From: Bacteroides sp.
GTDB taxonomy: Bacteria > Bacteroidota > Bacteroidia > Bacteroidales > Muribaculaceae
Assembly: GCA_014802015.1 (NCBI GenBank)
Contig: JAAVDB010000002.1
Coordinates: 1 to 64,000 of the forward strand
DNA length: 64,000 nucleotides
Direction of reading: 5' to 3'
The position numbers and the translations under genes are program-made. Below are positions 18,025-27,370 of the stretch, one piece after another (the stretch's first letter is position 1; every line of letters begins with the position of its first letter). The notes beneath the pieces are model-generated. The model was not told where the DNA came from and ran no database searches. It worked only from the letters and a program-made list of their open reading frames with translations.

Positions 18025-18813
18025 TTATTCGAGATCCTTGGGGATTGCTACAATCTTAAGATTGCAACCCTCGATGAAGTCAATGATCTTCTGACGCTCG
18101 GGTGATTCATCCACGTCAGCCTGAATGCGCTTGAGTGCGTTAAACACCGATGTGCCCGTCTGATAGAGGTGACGGTAACACTTGGCGATGTCATCGATGC
18201 GCTCGTTGCTGAGGCCTCCGTGCTTGCTGAGAAGGTAAGCGTTGACGCCGAAATAGCTGGTGGGATTGTGGGCCATGATACAGAAGGGGGGAACGTTGCC
18301 GGTGATGCGGCAGCCACCCTTGATGAGGTTCCATTCGCCTATCTTCGAGTTCTCGTGCACGACAACGCTTGACGACAGTATTGAACTGCGGCCGATCTCG
18401 ACATCGCCTGCGATCGACACATTGTTGCCTATCACGACACCTTCGGCCAGATGCGAGTCGTGGCCGACGTGTGAGTTGGCCATGAGGAATGAGCCGTCAC
18501 CTATGCGCGTGCCCCCCTCGGTCTCGATGCCGCGGTTGATGATGACATTCTCGCGTATGGTGACGTTATTGCCGATATAGCAGTAAGTGAATCCACCCTT
18601 CCAGCGGAAGTCCTGAGGATCGGCACCGACGATGGCACCCTGATAGACGCGGCAGTTCTTGCCCATACGTGTGCCGCGGATGATGCTTGCAAACGGCATG
18701 ATCACGCAGCCGTCACCGATCTCAACATCCTTGTCGATGAACGCGAAGGGATGGATAGTGACGTTGTCGCCGATTTTGGCCGACGGGTCGATGTGAGCTT
18801 TTTCGCTAATCAT
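18025..18813 (-). CDS. lpxA: Acyl-ACP:UDP-N-acetylglucosamine O-acyltransferase
   Basis: A 262-residue protein, the same length as E. coli LpxA, catalysing the first step of lipid A synthesis: 3-O-acylation of UDP-GlcNAc in the cytoplasm. Hexapeptide repeats of the left-handed beta helix run through residues 1-190 (for example IGDNVTI, IGNNVTI, IGDGSFL). The catalytic base is His118 in NSHVGHDS, equivalent to E. coli His125. The helical C-terminus binds the acyl carrier. It is the last gene of the efflux operon, 67 nt behind the channel gene, and has no lpxC, lpxD or fabZ beside it. It may therefore be either the only lpxA, relocated, or a second copy; the window cannot decide. Confidence 0.93.
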   Translation of the reverse strand: MISEKAHIDPSAKIGDNVTIHPFAFIDKDVEIGDGCVIMPFASIIRGTRMGKNCRVYQGAIVGADPQDFRWKGGFTYCYIGNNVTIRENVIINRGIETEGGTRIGDGSFLMANSHVGHDSHLAEGVVIGNNVSIAGDVEIGRSSILSSSVVVHENSKIGEWNLIKGGCRITGNVPPFCIMAHNPTSYFGVNAYLLSKHGGLSNERIDDIAKCYRHLYQTGTSVFNALKRIQADVDESPERQKIIDFIEGCNLKIVAIPKDLE

Positions 18814-18880
18814 AATTCTTTACGGTTAAGAGAGTAACAGGGTGCTGTGAAGCACCCTTTGAATGATGCTTGAACCGCGG

Positions 18881-20266
18881 TCAGCGACCTCCGCCAAGAT
18901 TCTGGTAGAGATTGATGAGTGCGCGCGAAGCGGCAAGGTTAGTAGTGATCTGTGCTGTCTGAGCGCCGAGCAGATTCTGCTGGGCGGTGAGGACTTCGAG
19001 ATAGGTAGTGGAGCCGTCAAAGATGAGGAGCTCGTTGGTGATGTCCACAGCCTTGGCCATGTTCTCGACCTGGAGCGCGAGCCATGACTGCTTCTCCTGA
19101 CACTTCTCGTAGGTCGTGAGTGCGTCGCTCACATCGGCGGCTGCGCTCATGATGGCATACTCGAAGTTGTTGAGAGCCTGTTTCTGCTGGGCCTTCGCAG
19201 CCTCAAGACGGGCTATGTTCTGACCGCGTGAGAACAGGGGGGCTGTAAGCGAGCCGCCAAGCTGTACGAACCACTCGGCCGGATTTTTTACCATCGAACC
19301 GAGCAGGTTGGTAAATCCTCCGTTGGCCGTGATGGCGAGCGAGGGATAGAACGCTGCGCGGGCTGAATTAGTAGCGTAGAATGCCGAGGCGAGGGCCATC
19401 TCCGACGCACGCACGTCAGGACGTGCGGCAAGCTCGGCCATAGGCACCGAGGCGCGCGCTATGGCAGGCATTTCGAGGTTGGCGCTCGAAGGGATAGACC
19501 ACTTCTGAGGCATCGTGTTGAGCAGGAGCGAGAGGGTGTTGTTGAGCTCATGCAGATTCATCTCGATGTCAGCTATCGACGACTCGATGCTGTAATACTG
19601 AGCCTCGCTCTGCACCACCGCATTCTCGCGCAGACGGCCGGCCTCCTTGAGGTCGCGCATGGTCTGCACGCTCTGTTTCCACAGCACGGCAGTCTCGCGT
19701 GACAGCTCAAGCTGGCTCTGGAGCGCGGCGATCGAGTAGTAGCACTGTGCCACACCGGCGATGATCTGCGAGCGTACGGCCTGCTCGTAAGCCTGAGCCT
19801 GAAGCTCGGCGGTCTGAGCCGAACGACGTGCGTTGCGGAGCTTGCCGAAGATGTCAACCTCCCAGTTGACCGCGAGGGGCAGCGTGTAGCTCCAGTCGCC
19901 CCACTGGCCCATCATGAACGAGCGGTTGGCATTGGGCGCGAGAGCGACCGAGGGGAGATAGCTGAGACGGGCACCCTTGAGCTGGGCGTGAGCGATGTCG
20001 ACATTGAGCTTGGCGTTGCGCAGGTCCTTGTTATTGGCCAGGGCACGCTCGATGAGGTCAGTGAGCATGGGGTCAGTGAACACCTTGTGCCAGTCGAGAT
20101 TGCCGAAAGCCTCGGGATCGGCGTCCTGTTCGAGTGCCTGGGCATACTCGTTGACTATAGCGCTGTTCACTTTCTCGGGGCTGTAGGTCGAGTATATCCC
20201 GCAGCCGCTGAAGGCACCGAGGCTCAGACCGGCTGCGAGGATGAGTGATATGTTATTGAGTTTCAT
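18881..20266 (-). CDS. Outer membrane efflux channel, OprM/NodT type lipoprotein
   Basis: A 461-residue TolC-superfamily channel. The signal peptide ends FSGC (Cys22), so it is lipid-anchored as in OprM. Two homologous outer membrane efflux repeats cover about residues 60-250 and 270-455, including PSVALAPNANRS, NWEVDIFGKLRNARRSA and a second copy region PSLAITANGGFTN and APLFSRGQNIARLEAAKAQQ, typical of the alpha-barrel and equatorial regions. It would join the pump and adaptor encoded upstream into a tripartite exporter crossing both membranes. It starts 16 nt after the pump gene. Confidence 0.94.
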   Translation of the reverse strand: MKLNNISLILAAGLSLGAFSGCGIYSTYSPEKVNSAIVNEYAQALEQDADPEAFGNLDWHKVFTDPMLTDLIERALANNKDLRNAKLNVDIAHAQLKGARLSYLPSVALAPNANRSFMMGQWGDWSYTLPLAVNWEVDIFGKLRNARRSAQTAELQAQAYEQAVRSQIIAGVAQCYYSIAALQSQLELSRETAVLWKQSVQTMRDLKEAGRLRENAVVQSEAQYYSIESSIADIEMNLHELNNTLSLLLNTMPQKWSIPSSANLEMPAIARASVPMAELAARPDVRASEMALASAFYATNSARAAFYPSLAITANGGFTNLLGSMVKNPAEWFVQLGGSLTAPLFSRGQNIARLEAAKAQQKQALNNFEYAIMSAAADVSDALTTYEKCQEKQSWLALQVENMAKAVDITNELLIFDGSTTYLEVLTAQQNLLGAQTAQITTNLAASRALINLYQNLGGGR

Positions 20267-20282
20267 ATTATTTCAACTGTCA

Positions 20283-23200
20283 TTATTTGGCTGAATACTG
20301 CTCGATTTCGTTCTCGATGCCTTCGTTGTCGGTGTCCTCCCACTTGAGCGGAGTGAAGTGTTCCTGGATCTTCTGGAAGATGACGAAGAGACACGGCACC
20401 ACGAGCAGCTGGAGTATCATACCGATAAGCATACCGCCGACCGAACCTGTACCGAGGGCACGGTTGCCGTTGGCACCTGCACCGGTGGCGAACATCATGG
20501 GCAACAGACCGATGATCATGGCGAACGAGGTCATGAGGATGGGTCGCAGACGTGCCGATGCTCCCTGAATGGCGGCGTTGACGATCGACATACCCGTGCG
20601 GCGGCGTTCGATACAGAACTCGACGATGAGGATGGCGTTCTTGGCGAGAAGACCGATGAGCATGATGAGCGCGATCTGCAGATAGATGTTGTTGGTCACA
20701 CCGAATATCTGAGCGAAGATGAACGTACCCATGAGGCCAAACGGTATCGAGAGGATAACCGACCACGGGAGGATGTAGCTCTCATACTGGGCCGAGAGGA
20801 GCAGGTAGACGAAGAGCAGACACAGACCGAAGATGATGGCTGTGGTGCTTCCGGCGCCGCTCGATGCCTCCTCACGTGTCATACCCGAATACTCGTAACC
20901 GTAACCCGGGGGCAGTGTCTCGGAGGCAACACGCTCGACGGCTGCAAGTGCGTCGCCCGAGCTGTAGCCGGGAGCGGGCTGACCGGTCACCGAGATCGAC
21001 TGGAACATGTTGAATCGGGTCAGAAGGTCAGGACCGTAGATCTTGGTGAGGGTCACGTAGTTGGAGAGCGAAGCCATCTCCGAACCGTTGCGCATCTTGA
21101 TGGCCGAGAGGGTCTCGGGGCTGACACGCGACTCGGGATTGGCCTGCATCATTACGCGATAGATCTTACCGAAGCGGTTGAAGTTGGATATATACATACC
21201 GCCATAGTAACCCTGCAGGGTGGTGAGAATGTCGCTGGGTGAGATGCCGGCCTGCTTGGCCTTGGCTGCATCGATGTCGATCATGTACTGGGGGAAGGTG
21301 GGGTTGAACGTCGTCATGGCCACCTGAATCTCGGGCTGCTGGTTGAGCTGGCCGAGGAATCCCTGCACGATCGAGAAGAACTCGTTGACATCACCACCGG
21401 TCTTATCCTGCATCTTGAGCTCGAAACCGTTGGTGAGCGAGTAACCGGTGATCATAGGTGGAGCGAACATTACCACGCGTCCGTCCTTGATTGCAGCACC
21501 GGTCATGCCATATAGCTTGCCGAGGATAGCGTCAGATGTCTGGTCGGCACGCTTACGGTCCTCCCAGTTCTTGAGCTTGATGATGAATGTACCGTAGGTA
21601 GCACCCTGACCGGCCATGAACGAGTAGCCGGCGATCTCCATTCGATACTCGATCTCGGGGATAGTGCCGAGGATGTTGTCAACCTGATTGAGCACCTCCA
21701 TAGTGCGCTCCTGTGATGTGCCCGGGGGCATATCGATCATACAGAACAGCGTACCTGTATCCTCGTTGGGCACGAGGGTCGAGGTGGTGATGCTCATAAG
21801 CCATACGAGCACGGCGATAGCCGCTGCCACGAGGCCGAACGATGTTATCTTGTGCTTGATGAAGAACGATGTGGCACGGTCATACACCTTAAGGATACGT
21901 CCGAAACCTATGTTGAATCCCTCATGGAAACGCTTGCCGAAGATGCCGAAGATAGTGATGATGGCACATACCGATGCGATAGCGAGCTGGAGGGGCTTGT
22001 GGATGTTGTACCATCCCAGCACCATGAATGTGATGGTGGCGGCGAGGAACAGGAACGTGATGACCGGGGGAAGGTCGAGAGTGAAACGGCGCTTGGCGTT
22101 ACCGGCCACAGCCTCGGCGGCAGCACCGTAGGCCTTGCCCATACGCTCCTTGAGGCTTGAGTCGTCACCATGAGCCTTGAGGAACACGGCACAGAGCGCA
22201 GGTGACAGCGTGAGCGCGTTGAGCGCCGACAGACCGATGGCGATAGCCATTGTAAGACCGAACTGACGGTAGAACACACCGGTTGTGCCACTCATGAATG
22301 ACACGGGGATGAACACGAGCATCATGACGAGTGTGATCGAGATAAGTGCGCCACCGATCTCGCTCATAGCGTCGATTGAGGCCTTGCGTGCGCTCTTGTA
22401 GCCCACATCGAGCTTGGCGTGCACGGCCTCGACCACCACTATGGCGTCATCCACCACGATCGCGATCGCAAGCACGAGAGCCGAGAGGGTGATGAGGTTG
22501 ATCGAGAATCCGATGATGTTCATGAAGAAGAACGTACCGATAAGGGCCACAGGGATGGCGATAGCGGGGATGATGGTCGAACGGATGTCCTGAAGGAAGA
22601 CGTACACCACAAAGAACACGAGGATGAATGCCTCGATGAGGGTCTTGATCACCTCGTGGATCGATGCGTCGAGGAAGTCATTGTTGTTCATCGGGATTGC
22701 AAACTCAAGACCTGAGGGAAGCTCCTTCTTCATGTTGTCGACCACCTTGAGACAGTCGTTGATGATCTGTGTAGCGTTGGAGCCGGCTGTCTGGAACACC
22801 ATACAGCTGGTGGCGGGATAGCCGTTGAGGGCGTTGTGGAAGCCATATGTCACACGACCGAGCTCGACCTCGGCAACGTCACCCAGACGGAGTACCTCAC
22901 CGGTAGGCTTGGCCGAGATGACGATGTCCTCAAACTCTTCAGGTGTGGTAAGACGACCTTTGTACTTCATCGTGTACTGGAAGCTCTGGTCACCCTGCTC
23001 GCCGAATGCACCGGGGGCAGCCTCGATGTTCTGCTCGGCGAGAGCGTATGTGATGTCCGAAGGCATGAGTCCGTACTGGGCCATGACCTCAGGTTTGAGC
23101 CATATACGCATCGAGTAGTCGGCACCGAAACTCATGACGTCACCTACGCCCGACACACGCTGGAGCTGCGGGATCATGTTGATCTTGGCATAGTTGTCAA

Positions 23201-23663
23201 GGAACTCCTCGCTATAGTTTCCGCTAGGGTCATAAAGCGCCACCGAGAGGAGCATTGAGGTCTGACGTTTCTGTGTCAGCACACCCACCTTGGTAACCTC
23301 GGCGGGGAGGAGGTTCTGAGCCTTGGCCACGCGGTTCTGTACGTCGACGGCTGCCATGTCAGGGTTGAAACCCTGCTCGAAGTATACACTGATAGTGGCT
23401 GAACCGGTGTTGGTGGCGGTTGACTCCATATAGGTCATGCCCTCGGCACCGTTGATAGCCTCCTCAAGAGGGGCGATTACCGAGTTGAGCACGGCCTGAG
23501 CATTAGCACCTGTATAGGTGGTGCTTACCTGAATGGTCGGCGGCGCGATGCTGGGGAACTGGGTGACGGGGAGTGAGAAAAGTCCGATCAGACCCAGAAG
23601 GACGATGAAGATAGAGATCACCGTCGAAAGCACCGGCCTATTAATAAAAGTATCTAATTTCAT
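20283..23663 (-). CDS. RND multidrug efflux pump, AcrB-like (HAE1), with extra hydrophobic insertion
   Basis: A 1126-residue inner membrane proton/drug antiporter. The N-terminus (MKLDTFINRPVLSTVIS) and the ALVLAIAIVVDDAIVVVEAV helix with Asp405-Asp406, the proton-relay pair of the family, are clear. Two porter-domain halves flank the membrane segments. It is about 75 residues longer than E. coli AcrB. Most of the excess lies between about residues 500 and 630, after SPALCAVFLKAHG and before TLVPNEDTG, and holds two additional hydrophobic stretches (TFLFLAATITFMVLGW and LAIASVCAIITIFGIFG). An even number of extra helices would keep topology. Substrates (dyes, detergents, bile salts, drugs) are the family range, not deduced here. 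Confidence 0.95.
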   Translation of the reverse strand: MKLDTFINRPVLSTVISIFIVLLGLIGLFSLPVTQFPSIAPPTIQVSTTYTGANAQAVLNSVIAPLEEAINGAEGMTYMESTATNTGSATISVYFEQGFNPDMAAVDVQNRVAKAQNLLPAEVTKVGVLTQKRQTSMLLSVALYDPSGNYSEEFLDNYAKINMIPQLQRVSGVGDVMSFGADYSMRIWLKPEVMAQYGLMPSDITYALAEQNIEAAPGAFGEQGDQSFQYTMKYKGRLTTPEEFEDIVISAKPTGEVLRLGDVAEVELGRVTYGFHNALNGYPATSCMVFQTAGSNATQIINDCLKVVDNMKKELPSGLEFAIPMNNNDFLDASIHEVIKTLIEAFILVFFVVYVFLQDIRSTIIPAIAIPVALIGTFFFMNIIGFSINLITLSALVLAIAIVVDDAIVVVEAVHAKLDVGYKSARKASIDAMSEIGGALISITLVMMLVFIPVSFMSGTTGVFYRQFGLTMAIAIGLSALNALTLSPALCAVFLKAHGDDSSLKERMGKAYGAAAEAVAGNAKRRFTLDLPPVITFLFLAATITFMVLGWYNIHKPLQLAIASVCAIITIFGIFGKRFHEGFNIGFGRILKVYDRATSFFIKHKITSFGLVAAAIAVLVWLMSITTSTLVPNEDTGTLFCMIDMPPGTSQERTMEVLNQVDNILGTIPEIEYRMEIAGYSFMAGQGATYGTFIIKLKNWEDRKRADQTSDAILGKLYGMTGAAIKDGRVVMFAPPMITGYSLTNGFELKMQDKTGGDVNEFFSIVQGFLGQLNQQPEIQVAMTTFNPTFPQYMIDIDAAKAKQAGISPSDILTTLQGYYGGMYISNFNRFGKIYRVMMQANPESRVSPETLSAIKMRNGSEMASLSNYVTLTKIYGPDLLTRFNMFQSISVTGQPAPGYSSGDALAAVERVASETLPPGYGYEYSGMTREEASSGAGSTTAIIFGLCLLFVYLLLSAQYESYILPWSVILSIPFGLMGTFIFAQIFGVTNNIYLQIALIMLIGLLAKNAILIVEFCIERRRTGMSIVNAAIQGASARLRPILMTSFAMIIGLLPMMFATGAGANGNRALGTGSVGGMLIGMILQLLVVPCLFVIFQKIQEHFTPLKWEDTDNEGIENEIEQYSAK

Positions 23664-23740
23664 TGCTTATTCGTTGTTCGTAAGTCGGACACAGGACTGT
23701 GGCCTTGACCGACCGGAATGTGAATGAATGGTTGTTGGTT

Positions 23741-24919
23741 TTATTTAGCGGCGGGAGCCTGGCCCTGCTGTGCGGCAGCGGCCTGAGCTGCGGGGTCGAC
23801 GGGATTGATGGTCATACCGTCCTGAAGCTTGGTGCCTACACCCTCGATGGCGATGCGCTGACCGGCCTGAAGACCTGAGGTGACAACGAAGTTCTTGCCG
23901 TCGTTGTTGGCATCGACGAGCACGGGGGTTGAAACGACCTTGTTGGAGTCATTCACTACGTATACGAAGCGACGGTCCTGAAGCTCGAATGTAGCCTTCT
24001 GGGGAATCACAATGACTGAATCCTTATTGTCAGGCAGAACGATCTGGCCTGTCGAGCCGCTGCGGAGCACGCCCTCGGGGTTGTTGAAGAGTGCGCGTAC
24101 GCTTGAAGCGCCGGTCTTGTTGTCGATGACACCCGACACGGTGGCAACCTTGCCCTCAAGAGGATAGATAGTACCGTCCGAGAGACGCAGGTTCACAGCG
24201 GGCATCTCCTTGATGGCAGCGTCGACCGACTTGGCAGCGCCGGCCATGTTGAGGAGGTCTTTCTCGGTGAGTGAGAAGTAAGCGTATACCTGTGAGTTGT
24301 CGCTGACGGTGGTCAGGGGCTGGGCTGACGAGGGTGATGCGAGCGAGCCTTCACGGTTGGGTATCTGACCTACTACGCCGTCGCTGGGTGAGGTGACCAC
24401 GGTGTAGGCGAGATTCTTCTGAGCGTTTACCAGAGCAGCCTGTGCAGTGGCGAGCTGGGCGTTAGCCTGCTGGAGAGAATTTTCAGCCAGCTGATACTCG
24501 TACTGTGAGATGATGTTCTTGTCAAGAAGAGCCTTCTTGGAGTCGGCTGTCATCTTGGCTGTGCTGACTGCGGTCTGTGCAGAGTTGAGGTTGGCGCGGG
24601 CCTGATCAACGGCTGCCTGGAACTGTACCTGGTCGAGAGTGAAAAGCACCTGGCCCTTCTTCACGTGCTGACCTTCGTCTACGTGTACCTTGGTGATGAA
24701 TCCTGTTACCTGCGGGCGGATGTCGATGTCTGTCTTACCCTTGATGGTCGCGGGGAAGGTCTTTTGCAGGTCGGCGCTCTGAGGTGTGAGCGTCACTGTG
24801 GCGATAGCGGGGGCGGGCATCTGCATCTGCTGGCCCTGATTGCCCGAGCAGGAGGCGAGGGCCGCGGTCACGAGGAGTGCTGCGGCGCTGCTCTTTGAAA
24901 TTGACGAGATTGATTTCAT
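23741..24919 (-). CDS. RND efflux periplasmic adaptor (membrane fusion protein)
   Basis: A 392-residue HlyD/AcrA-family adaptor, first gene of the efflux operon. The signal ends LASC (Cys24), giving a lipid-anchored periplasmic protein. The lipoyl half motifs (PQVTGFITKVHVDEGQHVKKGQ near residue 70 and VTSPSDGVVGQI near residue 185) bracket an alpha-helical coiled coil (about 100-170, rich in Ala/Gln). Beta-barrel and membrane-proximal domains follow, and the tail is an Ala/Gln low-complexity stretch. It links the pump and channel encoded downstream. A gap of 77 nt separates it from the pump gene. Confidence 0.94.
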   Translation of the reverse strand: MKSISSISKSSAAALLVTAALASCSGNQGQQMQMPAPAIATVTLTPQSADLQKTFPATIKGKTDIDIRPQVTGFITKVHVDEGQHVKKGQVLFTLDQVQFQAAVDQARANLNSAQTAVSTAKMTADSKKALLDKNIISQYEYQLAENSLQQANAQLATAQAALVNAQKNLAYTVVTSPSDGVVGQIPNREGSLASPSSAQPLTTVSDNSQVYAYFSLTEKDLLNMAGAAKSVDAAIKEMPAVNLRLSDGTIYPLEGKVATVSGVIDNKTGASSVRALFNNPEGVLRSGSTGQIVLPDNKDSVIVIPQKATFELQDRRFVYVVNDSNKVVSTPVLVDANNDGKNFVVTSGLQAGQRIAIEGVGTKLQDGMTINPVDPAAQAAAAQQGQAPAAK

Positions 24920-25013
24920 TTTGTCGTTTTCGTCTTTGTTTATTATACCTATTATTATGATGTTAATTTGTTGTCGTGTATGCCGATGATCGGATTAGAG
25001 CTAAAAATTCACG

Positions 25014-25021
25014 CAAAGTTA
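25014..25021 (-). promoter_or_regulatory. -7 box of the efflux operon promoter
   Basis: TAACTTTG on the minus strand matches TAnnTTTG exactly. No good TTTG is seen 19-22 nt upstream, so the -33 element is weak or absent. The predicted leader is about 88 nt. Confidence 0.5.
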
Positions 25022-25180
25022 CAATTTATATTTTGCGATAGAGGAAAAATATATCAACATTTTTTGACTATATGTCCTAAACTGCCTAATTTGTGGATGT
25101 ATTGACCAATTGCCGGAGCGGCTTGAGAGGATTTTTTCATGCTATATATAAATAATGTGTGCGGGTTGGAAAATTTTGTG

Positions 25181-25188
25181 TAAATTTG
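25181..25188 (+). promoter_or_regulatory. -7 box for the DUF4199 gene
   Basis: TAAATTTG lies 27 nt before the ATG at 25216, and only a poor -33 match is present. It is divergent from the efflux promoter. The rest of the 24920-25215 gap is AT-rich and shows nothing else I can support. Confidence 0.5.
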
Positions 25189-25215
25189 CGTGTAAATAAT
25201 TGCTGAATATTCAAC

Positions 25216-25746
25216 ATGATAAAATCTCCTTACCGCCGAGGTGCCGACGATGGATTTATCTTCGGCCTTTATCTGGCGGTCATGTTTTTTGCTTCGATAC
25301 TGTCGGGCGGAGCCGGTATGCTCACGCTGCTGTCGGGTGTGATGATGGTCTGTGTGCCGGTAGTGATCTACCTGTTCATGCGCTCGTATCACCGCAGCCT
25401 CGGCGCGTCGGGGTCATTCGCTATGCTGTGGATGCAGGGCGTGGTGATATTCTTCTGCGGTATGCTTATCGCCGGCACGGCGCTCGTGGTGTATATGCGA
25501 TGGATCCACCCTGACTTTGTCATCGAACAGCTCAACTCGGTAGCGGCGCTCAAGGGGGTAGCTCCGGGCACACATGTCGAGCTGGCTGCCGATACGGCCC
25601 GCAAGATGATCGATGCAAACTTTATCCCGGCGCCTATTGATATAGTGGTCGAGATGCTGATGCTCGCCATCGTTACCGGCTCGTTGCTGTCGATGCTGCT
25701 GAGTGGCGTCTTTGTCCTTCGCCGCCGGTCACTGAAAACAGTATAA
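25216..25746 (+). CDS. DUF4199-type integral membrane protein
   Basis: A 176-residue membrane protein with four hydrophobic helices, at about residues 12-35, 38-56, 70-95 and 143-168. The N-terminal GADDGFIFGLYLAVMFF and the overall plan (two helices, a helical hairpin, a soluble loop, a last helix, a basic tail RRRSLK) match the DUF4199 family of Bacteroidetes. Its function is unknown. In many Bacteroidetes this family is encoded just before a polyprenol-type glycosyltransferase, as here, which suggests a shared role in envelope sugar transfer (inference). Confidence 0.85.
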   Translation: MIKSPYRRGADDGFIFGLYLAVMFFASILSGGAGMLTLLSGVMMVCVPVVIYLFMRSYHRSLGASGSFAMLWMQGVVIFFCGMLIAGTALVVYMRWIHPDFVIEQLNSVAALKGVAPGTHVELAADTARKMIDANFIPAPIDIVVEMLMLAIVTGSLLSMLLSGVFVLRRRSLKTV

Positions 25747-25831
25747 TCTCAAACTTACGGATAAAAAGATCTCTCCGCCTCCCGTCTCTCCGATACGTAT
25801 ATACCAATCATACACTGAAAGATATTACAGA

Positions 25832-26782
25832 ATGGATATTTCAGTCATAGTGCCCCTGTATAATGAGGCTGAGTCGCTGCCCGAACTCACGGCGTGGATC
25901 GAACGCGTGATGAAGGAGCATGGATACACTTACGAGGTGATACTCGTCGACGATGGGTCGACCGATGAGTCATGGAAGGTGATCGGTGAGCTTGCCGCCG
26001 CTAATCCGGCTCTGCACGGCGTATCGTTCCGTCGCAATTACGGCAAGTCGCCGGCGCTCAACACAGGCTTCGGCATGGCGCAGGGTGATGTGGTCATCAC
26101 AATGGATGCAGACCTTCAGGATTCGCCTGACGAGATACCTGAACTCTACCGAATGATCACCGAGGATGGTTATGATCTCGTGTCAGGCTGGAAGAAGAAG
26201 CGTTATGACCCGCTGACCAAGACAATCCCCACCAAGCTGTTCAATGCCACGGCCCGCAGGGTGAGCGGCATACGCAATCTGCATGACTTCAACTGCGGAC
26301 TCAAGGCTTACCGTAACGAGGTGATAAAGCATATCGAGGTGTACGGCGACATGCACCGTTACATACCGTATCTGGCCAAGAATGCCGGTTTTGACCGCAT
26401 CGGCGAGAAGGTGGTGCAGCATCAGGCCCGTAAATACGGTTCGACCAAATTCGGCCTCGACAGATTTGTCAACGGATATCTCGATCTGGCCACCTTGTGG
26501 TTTACGGGACGTTTCGGTGCCAAACCGATGCACTTTTTCGGTCTTCTCGGCTCGCTGATGTTCATAATCGGTCTGATCGCAGTGATGGTGGTCGGATTCG
26601 GTAAACTGTGGGACATGACTCATGGAGAGCCTTATATTCTGGTCACCGACTCGCCTTACTTCTATCTGTCGCTGACAATGATGCTGATGGGTACGATGCT
26701 GTTCCTGACCGGCTTTATCGGTGAACTGATAGTGCGCAACTCGCCGTCGCGCAACCATTATGAGATCAAAAGCAAATTCTAA
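25832..26782 (+). CDS. Family 2 glycosyltransferase, polyprenyl-phosphate sugar transferase type
   Basis: A 316-residue GT2 enzyme of the DPM1/GtrB type. The GT-A domain spans about 1-230: SVIVPLYNEAESLPEL, ILVDDGSTD, a DxD-type MDADLQDSPDEIP that binds the metal and nucleotide, and the LHDFNCGLKAYR acceptor-loop motif. Two transmembrane helices follow (about 236-258 and 275-297), as in GtrB, ending in a conserved basic tail. It should transfer a hexose from a nucleotide sugar to undecaprenyl phosphate at the cytoplasmic face. The sugar cannot be told from sequence. It lies 85 nt after the DUF4199 gene. Confidence 0.92.
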   Translation: MDISVIVPLYNEAESLPELTAWIERVMKEHGYTYEVILVDDGSTDESWKVIGELAAANPALHGVSFRRNYGKSPALNTGFGMAQGDVVITMDADLQDSPDEIPELYRMITEDGYDLVSGWKKKRYDPLTKTIPTKLFNATARRVSGIRNLHDFNCGLKAYRNEVIKHIEVYGDMHRYIPYLAKNAGFDRIGEKVVQHQARKYGSTKFGLDRFVNGYLDLATLWFTGRFGAKPMHFFGLLGSLMFIIGLIAVMVVGFGKLWDMTHGEPYILVTDSPYFYLSLTMMLMGTMLFLTGFIGELIVRNSPSRNHYEIKSKF

Positions 26783-26811
26783 CGAAACAGGATAATAAGA
26801 TATAAGATAGT

Positions 26812-27342
26812 ATGGATTCATATCCCGAACTATATAACCTTGCGGTCAACCGCTATTCATGCCGTTCTTACTCGTCAGCACCCGTGCCTGCCGACACACT
26901 GACGGCTGTGCTCGATGTGGTGCGCCTTGCACCGTCGGCCTGTAACCGCCAGCCGTGGCTCATCATCATCGCTGACGGTGATGACGAACGCCGTGCCGTC
27001 ATCGACAGCTATCCGCGCGAGTGGATAAAGACAGCTCCGGAATATATCATCGCCTGCGGTCTGCACGACCGGGCATGGCACCGTCAGGCTGACGGTAAGG
27101 ATCACACCGATGTGGACGTGTCGATCGCGGTCGAACACCTGTGTCTGGCCGCAACGTCGCTCGGTCTGGGTACATGCTGGGTGTGCAATTTCGATCCCGA
27201 GCTCATACGCAAGACTTTCCGCCTTCCCGACGAGGTAGAACCGGTAGCGATAATCCCCATCGGCTATCCGGCCGATCCGGCTGCCGTCCCTGCCAAGAAC
27301 CGCAAGGAGATGTCCGACATCATACGCCGCGGCAAGTTCTGA
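26812..27342 (+). CDS. Nitroreductase-family flavoprotein
   Basis: A 176-residue member of the FMN-dependent nitroreductase fold. The N-terminal NRYSCRSY and LAPSACNRQPW are the phosphate and isoalloxazine contact motifs, and SLGLGTCWVCNFDPE with the PIGYPAD segment forms the C-terminal half of the site. It is short, as in minimal nitroreductases that work as dimers with NAD(P)H. The physiological substrate is unknown. It starts 29 nt after the glycosyltransferase gene, probably in the same transcript. Confidence 0.92.
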   Translation: MDSYPELYNLAVNRYSCRSYSSAPVPADTLTAVLDVVRLAPSACNRQPWLIIIADGDDERRAVIDSYPREWIKTAPEYIIACGLHDRAWHRQADGKDHTDVDVSIAVEHLCLAATSLGLGTCWVCNFDPELIRKTFRLPDEVEPVAIIPIGYPADPAAVPAKNRKEMSDIIRRGKF

Positions 27343-27370
27343 TAATTCAATCACCGTTAATTACCGATTA

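Noticed and set aside
18839..18858. AGGGTGCT/AGCACCCT hairpin between the channel gene and lpxA considered as a terminator
   Set aside because: No U-tract on the minus strand and lpxA follows closely with no new promoter found; at most it lowers read-through.
20358..21242. 294-codon open frame opposite the AcrB-like gene
   Set aside because: Antisense shadow of the pump gene, rich in His, Asp and Glu without structure.
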